This document shows positions 5,712 to 9,683 of a DNA stretch of 9,683 bases, in pieces; positions within the stretch are counted from its first letter, which is position 1, and every line of letters starts with the position of its first letter. The position numbers were made by a program, and so were the translations under genes. The notes under the pieces are model-generated. The model saw only the letters and a program-made list of their open reading frames with translations. It was not told the DNA's origin and made no database searches. The DNA comes from Candidatus Aenigmatarchaeota archaeon. Its GTDB lineage: Archaea > Aenigmatarchaeota > Aenigmatarchaeia > CG10238-14. The stretch spans positions 1-9,683 of the forward strand of contig DAOVGP010000029.1 of the NCBI GenBank assembly GCA_030672375.1, given 5' to 3'.

Positions 5712-6281
5712 TTGGAATTGGAAATTCAAAAACTCACTAATTTGGCGGTAATCTTCATAACTCTAGCAATCGTTTTGCCTATAATCTTACCATTTTTACC
5801 TCCATTTTCATTTTGGTTGATCATCTTAACATTGGCAACTGCCTGGTTTTTGATTGAAGTTAAATTGAATTGGAAAAACAAGACAAGAATTAAAAAAGCA
5901 TTAGCCATAGGTTTGTTTTTGATGATTTTTGATTTCGTGTTCGAAAACTTAGGTGTTCTTGATACTTTTCTTGGTCAGTGGAGGAGTTTTCATAGTTTGT
6001 TTTTTGTTCTTGCTGTGCCCGTTGAAATAATTTTCATCACTTTATTGGGTGGTACTGCCTGGGCACTCTATCTTCCGAGAAAATTTAATATTTTCTACTC
6101 GTTGGGTGATACCTTGTTGTTCTCAACATATGGAATGGTAGGGGAGTACATTTTGAATTCTCATGGAATAATGCAATACAGGGGTGGATGGATACCGAAC
6201 GAATTTATAGGATACATGATCACGTGGATAATTTTACATATACTCGCGTATAAGATAGTTAAGATAAATTTGTCTAGATAA
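5712..6281 (+). CDS. Uncharacterised six-helix membrane protein with buried acidic residues (TTG start)
   Basis: 189 residues. The start codon is TTG. The frame stays open upstream but has no in-frame ATG or GTG, and the promoter and ribosome-binding site point to 5712. About six transmembrane segments are visible (roughly 10-30, 33-50, 62-82, 93-120, 129-148, 164-184). Several acidic residues lie in or next to them: D-F-V-F-E-N (Asp74, Glu78), P-V-E (Glu105), L-G-D-T (Asp133) and G-E-Y (Glu145). This spacing, with a P-x-E motif, recalls integral-membrane carotenoid enzymes of the lycopene cyclase/bisanhydrobacterioruberin hydratase type, but the likeness is weak and no other isoprenoid gene is nearby. 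I therefore leave it unnamed. It stands alone on the + strand between radA and the RPA gene, and converges on the latter with 17 bases between stops. Confidence 0.82.
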   Translation: MELEIQKLTNLAVIFITLAIVLPIILPFLPPFSFWLIILTLATAWFLIEVKLNWKNKTRIKKALAIGLFLMIFDFVFENLGVLDTFLGQWRSFHSLFFVLAVPVEIIFITLLGGTAWALYLPRKFNIFYSLGDTLLFSTYGMVGEYILNSHGIMQYRGGWIPNEFIGYMITWIILHILAYKIVKINLSR

Positions 6282-6290
6282 TCGACCAAA

Positions 6291-6299
6291 GCCTTTTTT
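6291..6299 (+). terminator. T-tract terminator of the membrane protein gene
   Basis: GCC followed by six T (6294-6299) lies ten bases after the stop at 6279-6281. A T-run is enough for archaeal termination. Its last base is also the first base of the opposing RPA stop codon. Confidence 0.45.
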
Positions 6300-7309
6300 C
6301 ACTCAGAAAGAGCATTTATTTCATTAATAATTTTATTACTCTCCTTTTCAATATCCAAATTTTCAACCCTGTTAACGACTACCTCAAGCGTATCAAAAAT
6401 CTTATTTTTCTGTATTCTTCCTCTTATGATAAATTCATTACCCAGTGCATTTTCTTTTATCAAGTTAATCGCTTCTTCCTGTGACATGTTCGACAAAACA
6501 GAAGGATCTAATCCAGTAACAGTTTTTGCTTGGTCTCTGAAGAATACCGAACGTATGCTAGCTGTTCCATCATCTACTATTCCTGAAATGATCATATTAT
6601 TCTGTGGTTCGACTTTACCATGTTTAGAACATACGAATCCATTTTCCGTTTTATCTACCTTTGCTCTACATTCAGGACACGTTTGGAAAAGCGGATTGAT
6701 GTTAAATACTTGAACTAAATTTCCCCTTATCTCATAATTTCCTTCTTTTAAATCTTTTATCTGAACTCTTTTGAAACCAGTTCCACTTACGACTACTCGG
6801 TGAGGTATTGACTCATCATCCCCTATCTTTTCTATCCTTGAAAGGCGGGGTAATCCAAGCTCAACACCACCGAAGACACTATCCTTAGCAAAGACGTTCT
6901 TTATCTCTACTACATCGTCCACCTTTATCTTGTTTTCTTCTATCATACCAACCTGCTTATCCCACAGAGGGAGTCTAATTTCACCTGTACCATCTGTCAA
7001 TATCAGATTACAAACTCTGCCCTTTTTCCCGCCCTTCCTATCAAATTCCCTTATTTCGGATGTCTGAATCACTCTCGCTTTAAGCTTAATATGCTTCATT
7101 CCAGAAACTATATCTTTAATTTTTAAGGCTCTTTTTTTGGTTGTCAAGAGGTTGATTCCGATGTCTCTCGCCACTAGATGACCTGCTCCTTCCATCGATA
7201 CTAGTCCAGATAATTCCTCGTGTTTCTTTTTAATCTTTTGATAGAGTTGATTGCGTGAGAATTTAGTTTTTTTCTCTATCTCTGTTATTATCTCTTCAAG
7301 ACTAAACAT
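6299..7309 (-). CDS. Replication factor A-like single-stranded-DNA-binding protein (OB folds plus zinc finger)
   Basis: 336 residues; archaeal RPA large-subunit type. It should coat single-stranded DNA during replication, recombination and repair. A charged N-terminal helical region (1-60) is followed by a first OB fold (about 62-160; L-T-D-G-T-G-E-I-R-L-P-L-W-D is the typical strand pattern). A second OB fold (about 175-315) is interrupted by a zinc finger with ligands Cys211, Cys214, Cys227 and His230, and ends in V-D-D-G-T-A-S-I-R and I-I-R-G-R-I. The C-terminal 20 residues are acidic, as in other SSB/RPA tails. It lies 52 bases after the histone gene and shares the strand with radA. No Shine-Dalgarno site precedes the ATG, and a box A 27 bases upstream suggests a leaderless mRNA. 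Whether partner RPA subunits exist elsewhere cannot be seen here. Confidence 0.9.
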   Translation of the reverse strand: MFSLEEIITEIEKKTKFSRNQLYQKIKKKHEELSGLVSMEGAGHLVARDIGINLLTTKKRALKIKDIVSGMKHIKLKARVIQTSEIREFDRKGGKKGRVCNLILTDGTGEIRLPLWDKQVGMIEENKIKVDDVVEIKNVFAKDSVFGGVELGLPRLSRIEKIGDDESIPHRVVVSGTGFKRVQIKDLKEGNYEIRGNLVQVFNINPLFQTCPECRAKVDKTENGFVCSKHGKVEPQNNMIISGIVDDGTASIRSVFFRDQAKTVTGLDPSVLSNMSQEEAINLIKENALGNEFIIRGRIQKNKIFDTLEVVVNRVENLDIEKESNKIINEINALSE

Positions 7310-7331
7310 TCTAATCAGAATAAACTATGCA

Positions 7332-7341
7332 GGTAAAAATA
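7332..7341 (-). promoter_or_regulatory. Box A promoter of the RPA gene (leaderless)
   Basis: On the - strand TATTTTTACC (7341-7332) is centred 27 bases before the ATG at 7309. There is no Shine-Dalgarno site in the gap, so transcription probably begins at the start codon. Confidence 0.42.
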
Positions 7342-7350
7342 GAAATAGTT

Positions 7351-7361
7351 GAAACAAAAAA
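7351..7361 (-). terminator. T-tract terminator after the histone gene
   Basis: Directly after the TAG of the histone gene the - strand reads TTTTTTGTTTC. This archaeal-style T-tract would separate the abundant histone mRNA from the RPA transcript that starts some 40 bases later. Confidence 0.5.
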
Positions 7362-7583
7362 CTAAGATATTTTTTTCTTTGCTAACCTAACATCTGCACC
7401 AATAATAGTTTTCCTGCCAGCGTGCTTAGCCAGAATTGCTGCCTCAGCGGAAAGGTTGTGTGCATAATCTACAATCACATGCGAAAATTCGACTAAAGCG
7501 GATTTAGAGACTCTCTTTGCCCCTGCTTTTCTCAATAAACGTTCAAGAGGAGCTAAAGGTAATATTTTCTTTGGTTTTGCCAT
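7362..7583 (-). CDS. Archaeal histone (HMf type)
   Basis: 73 residues; a single histone fold that dimerises and wraps DNA. It aligns with HMfB along its length: L-P-L-A-P-L-E-R-L-L-R-K-A-G-A-K-R-V-S in place of its P-I-A-P-I-G-R-I-I-K-D-A-G-A-E-R-V-S, then helix 2, then the loop H-A-G-R-K-T-I. His54 and Asp64 match the HMfB dimer-dimer interface residues (His49, Asp59), and Gly21 matches HMfB Gly16, which allows close stacking. Tetramers and extended fibres are therefore possible by family knowledge. A short basic N-terminal extension (AKPKK) is present. Helix 3 is followed by A-K-K-K-I-S. AGAGGTG lies seven bases before the ATG, and a strong box A sits further upstream, as expected for a highly expressed gene. 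Confidence 0.96.
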   Translation of the reverse strand: MAKPKKILPLAPLERLLRKAGAKRVSKSALVEFSHVIVDYAHNLSAEAAILAKHAGRKTIIGADVRLAKKKIS

Positions 7584-7590
7584 GAAACAA

Positions 7591-7597
7591 CACCTCT
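7591..7597 (-). promoter_or_regulatory. Shine-Dalgarno site of the histone gene
   Basis: AGAGGTG on the - strand, seven bases before the ATG at 7583, matches the 16S rRNA 3' end well and fixes the start. Confidence 0.7.
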
Positions 7598-7620
7598 GTA
7601 TATTTTTAGAAGAAAAGGAA

Positions 7621-7630
7621 GTATTTAAAG
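7621..7630 (-). promoter_or_regulatory. Box A promoter of the histone gene
   Basis: CTTTAAATAC on the - strand is close to the archaeal box A consensus and predicts a transcript start near 7600, giving a leader of about 17 bases that begins just before the AGAGGTG site. It lies in the 72-base gap after the large surface protein gene. Confidence 0.6.
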
Positions 7631-7655
7631 ATTCTATTTATGATTTACAAATGAA

Positions 7656-9683
7656 TTAGGATTTATCTTTGTATTTAGTCTTTAAATGGCCCCAAGGTTT
7701 GTCACTAACTCTAAAGGACGTATGTTTTGGTCCTGCTATTATATGCTCATGCTTCATAACCGCAGACACAGAATAATCACCGACATAACTCGTATTCTCA
7801 TATTTTATCATATGTAAGTTCAACCCAGGATGAAGAGTGAATTGTCTCTCTACAATATCTTCAAAATCATCAGTTTGAATTCTGAAGGAAGAGTTGATTT
7901 TTATTTTATTACCCAGTCTGTTACAGACACCGAAGAATATTATAGCTTTTTTATCCTTGAAAGTATCCATAGCATAAAACCTTGATATCTCAATTGGAGC
8001 CTCGTATTTTACAATGACTTTGATTTTTTTGAAAACCCTTGCTGTTCCGTTAGAAGAGTAAACCACTGGAGAAAAATATAAGTCGAGAATTATTCTATCA
8101 TCTAACAGTCTTGAACTAGTGGACCAGTAGAATTCTTCTGGGAATGTACCAGTAAAAGTTTCGTTATCAAAATAATCTGGGTCTGGAATGATTACGGGAA
8201 TGAAGATATCATCGAATAATTTTTCTGATAAAACTTTGACAGAAATATCCAATACATTACTTTCCACTGGTAACATGAAAGATTCTTTGTACAAAGGTAT
8301 GGCAGGTTTATTTTCAGCGAGTAAGTAATCATCGGCATCTTCAAACATCAAGAAGTTTTCGTTATTATTAGATGTTAAGAAATATTCAGGTTCAACAAAA
8401 AATTTCTGAGTAAAGGTTTCGTGACTACATTTCACAAATTTGGAAGATTTCAAGCTTAAATGTGGATCAAAGATGAGTGAGGGTTCACCTAATAGAGTCT
8501 CAGTATAGTATTCTTTTTTGTAGACTCTTGTAGATAAGTTGATAAAACGGTCTAACTTCAGATTCTCGTTCTTAGTTAAAGTCAAGGCTTTCCCAATGGG
8601 TTGATCAAAATTCTTAAAGAATTCAAGAGCTACACGATCTGATTGAATGAAATAAGAATTAGCAGTAGGCCCTATAGAGGCTAAAGTACCGTTATTCAAA
8701 AGTTTACTAGAGATGTTATATCCAAAAGGATGACGAAGATAATAGAAGCTAGGATTAAACGGAATTTGAGATGGATCGAAAACCCAGTAATAAGTTCCCC
8801 AGTTAGTAGAATTTTTTGGTATTAACCAATGAGTTGCGTTACCTTTCGAGAAGTAGAGTATAACTTGATTTTTTGGGGTATGTTCTATCAGATTTATTAC
8901 ATTAAGTACAGGTAAATGTTTTGGAAACCGTGGTTCTAAGGTTATAATGCTCTGCCAAGTATCCTCCCAATCGAATTCATAAATTGGATACATTGTAAGA
9001 GTACCAGCCCGTGCGATCAGAAGTATTTGTGATATACCACCAAGCATCTCTGAGAAGAAAGAGTCATACGAGGTCTCGGACAATGCTTTCAACTTTTCTG
9101 CAATATCGTTCAATTCCTCTAACATTGTCAAGTTTAACTCATCGTATTCTACTCTCTTCTCAACGAGTCTTGTAACGTTAAAACCTTTTTTCCTTAATTC
9201 CAATTCTGTTGAAAAAATGTGTGGCATCGTTCCTCCAGAAAATATGATATCCGAATACTTTCCGGGAGTGTTATAAGCTGAAAGGATTAAGGCAGTATTT
9301 TTTGGACCTAATATTTGCGAGAGTTCTATCTGGTATGATATTTGTTCTGGACTTCCTTTCATTCTCCCTAAAGATAAATCCAAGTATTCATCGCCATTAA
9401 CATCAGCATACATAGAATCTGTCAGGATTTCACCTCCATCATTATTGCGCATTTCTACAACAGGATCTTCGACTAAGAAGTGGGGTGCACCAATTAAGGT
9501 CAAATATAAATCTTGATCGAATTGATAAGAATCAGGAAGTGTAAATAAGTTAAGTTTATTGATAAATGCATCCTTGAATTCATCGGCAGAACCGTTAGCG
9601 AGGATTATGAAACCATTTTTCTTGACAGCTAGAGACGATGCAAAGATAGAATTATCATCTTCTTTGTTTGCCAGTATGAAATA
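7656..9683 (-). CDS. Large secreted protein with degenerate gingipain-type (C25) caspase-like domain, 5' end cut off
   Basis: 675 codons plus TAA are in the window. The frame is open to the right edge, so the N-terminus is missing (a TTG at 9503 is internal). Residues are numbered from the edge. The start, with S-S-L-A-V and an I-I-L-A-N-G strand, resembles a cell-wall-binding-2-like subdomain. Next come Y-L-T-L-I-G-A-P and Y-A-D-V-N-G-D-E-Y-L-D-L-S-L-G-R (about 92-107), the hallmark of C25 peptidases, then the usual later motifs I-G-P-T (337-340), Q-P-I-G-K-A-L (361-367) and L-L-G-E-P-S-L (397-403). The catalytic His-Gly position reads Lys-Gly (280-281), and no Cys occurs where the nucleophile should be, so proteolysis is unlikely. 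The last 270 residues are beta-rich, Ig-like. About ten N-x-S/T sequons suggest a glycosylated surface protein. There is no C-terminal anchor helix. Confidence 0.75.
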   Translation of the reverse strand, partial: YFILANKEDDNSIFASSLAVKKNGFIILANGSADEFKDAFINKLNLFTLPDSYQFDQDLYLTLIGAPHFLVEDPVVEMRNNDGGEILTDSMYADVNGDEYLDLSLGRMKGSPEQISYQIELSQILGPKNTALILSAYNTPGKYSDIIFSGGTMPHIFSTELELRKKGFNVTRLVEKRVEYDELNLTMLEELNDIAEKLKALSETSYDSFFSEMLGGISQILLIARAGTLTMYPIYEFDWEDTWQSIITLEPRFPKHLPVLNVINLIEHTPKNQVILYFSKGNATHWLIPKNSTNWGTYYWVFDPSQIPFNPSFYYLRHPFGYNISSKLLNNGTLASIGPTANSYFIQSDRVALEFFKNFDQPIGKALTLTKNENLKLDRFINLSTRVYKKEYYTETLLGEPSLIFDPHLSLKSSKFVKCSHETFTQKFFVEPEYFLTSNNNENFLMFEDADDYLLAENKPAIPLYKESFMLPVESNVLDISVKVLSEKLFDDIFIPVIIPDPDYFDNETFTGTFPEEFYWSTSSRLLDDRIILDLYFSPVVYSSNGTARVFKKIKVIVKYEAPIEISRFYAMDTFKDKKAIIFFGVCNRLGNKIKINSSFRIQTDDFEDIVERQFTLHPGLNLHMIKYENTSYVGDYSVSAVMKHEHIIAGPKHTSFRVSDKPWGHLKTKYKDKS

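Noticed and set aside
5712..6281. Naming the membrane protein a lycopene cyclase or CruF-type hydratase
   Set aside because: Only scattered acidic residues and one P-x-E match, and no isoprenoid or carotenoid gene is near, so the likeness is noted but not used as a call.
9501..9503. TTG as start codon of the large surface protein
   Set aside because: The same frame continues without a stop to the window edge and the upstream residues fit the expected domain, so the TTG is an internal Leu codon and the gene is truncated by the window.
1..9683. Mobile element, CRISPR array, rRNA or replication origin
   Set aside because: No terminal inverted repeats, transposase or integrase motifs, regularly spaced repeats or rRNA-like stretches were found. 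The tRNA has no partial copy elsewhere in the window that would mark an integration site.

Overview
The window is archaeal chromosomal DNA of low G+C content. It encodes a RadA recombinase, an RPA-type single-stranded-DNA-binding protein, an HMf-type histone and an endonuclease Q-like enzyme. It also holds a tRNA gene with an intron at position 37/38 and no encoded CCA. Promoters have archaeal box A (TATA) spacing, and starts are a mix of leaderless and Shine-Dalgarno (AGGTG-type). Small gene sizes, tight packing and uncharacterised surface proteins would suit a DPANN-type or other uncultivated archaeon, but I cannot fix the lineage from sequence alone.

Left part (1-3170, + strand): the end of a small two-helix membrane protein, then a tandem array of three paralogous secreted lipoproteins of about 305-310 residues. 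They have no recognised function but share one architecture: a lipobox, two beta-sandwich-like domains joined by a Y-L-x-T-L-x-x-x-E linker, a conserved Cys pair and an aromatic C-terminal strand. The first gene has a strong Shine-Dalgarno site. The other two look leaderless, each with its own box A about 26-27 bases upstream.

Middle part (3183-5560, - strand): radA, then an endonuclease Q gene whose last codons and stop lie inside the 5' end of tRNA-Val(CAC). That tRNA carries a 12-base intron in a relaxed bulge-helix-bulge. Only 12 bases separate the tRNA from the convergent third lipoprotein. A + strand gene (5712-6281) for a six-helix membrane protein with buried acidic residues sits between radA and the next - strand genes.

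Right part (6299-9683, - strand): an RPA-like protein, an archaeal histone and a large secreted protein cut by the window edge. The large protein has the fold signature of the gingipain-type (C25) caspase-like peptidases but lacks the expected His and Cys.

The - strand genes from histone to endonuclease Q (7583 down to 3257) form a loose genome-maintenance neighbourhood: packaging, single-strand binding, strand exchange and repair of deaminated bases. Each has its own promoter, so this is a neighbourhood rather than one operon. The flanks on both sides encode cell-surface proteins. No mobile element, CRISPR array or rRNA was seen, and no gene-free stretch exceeds about 150 bases.
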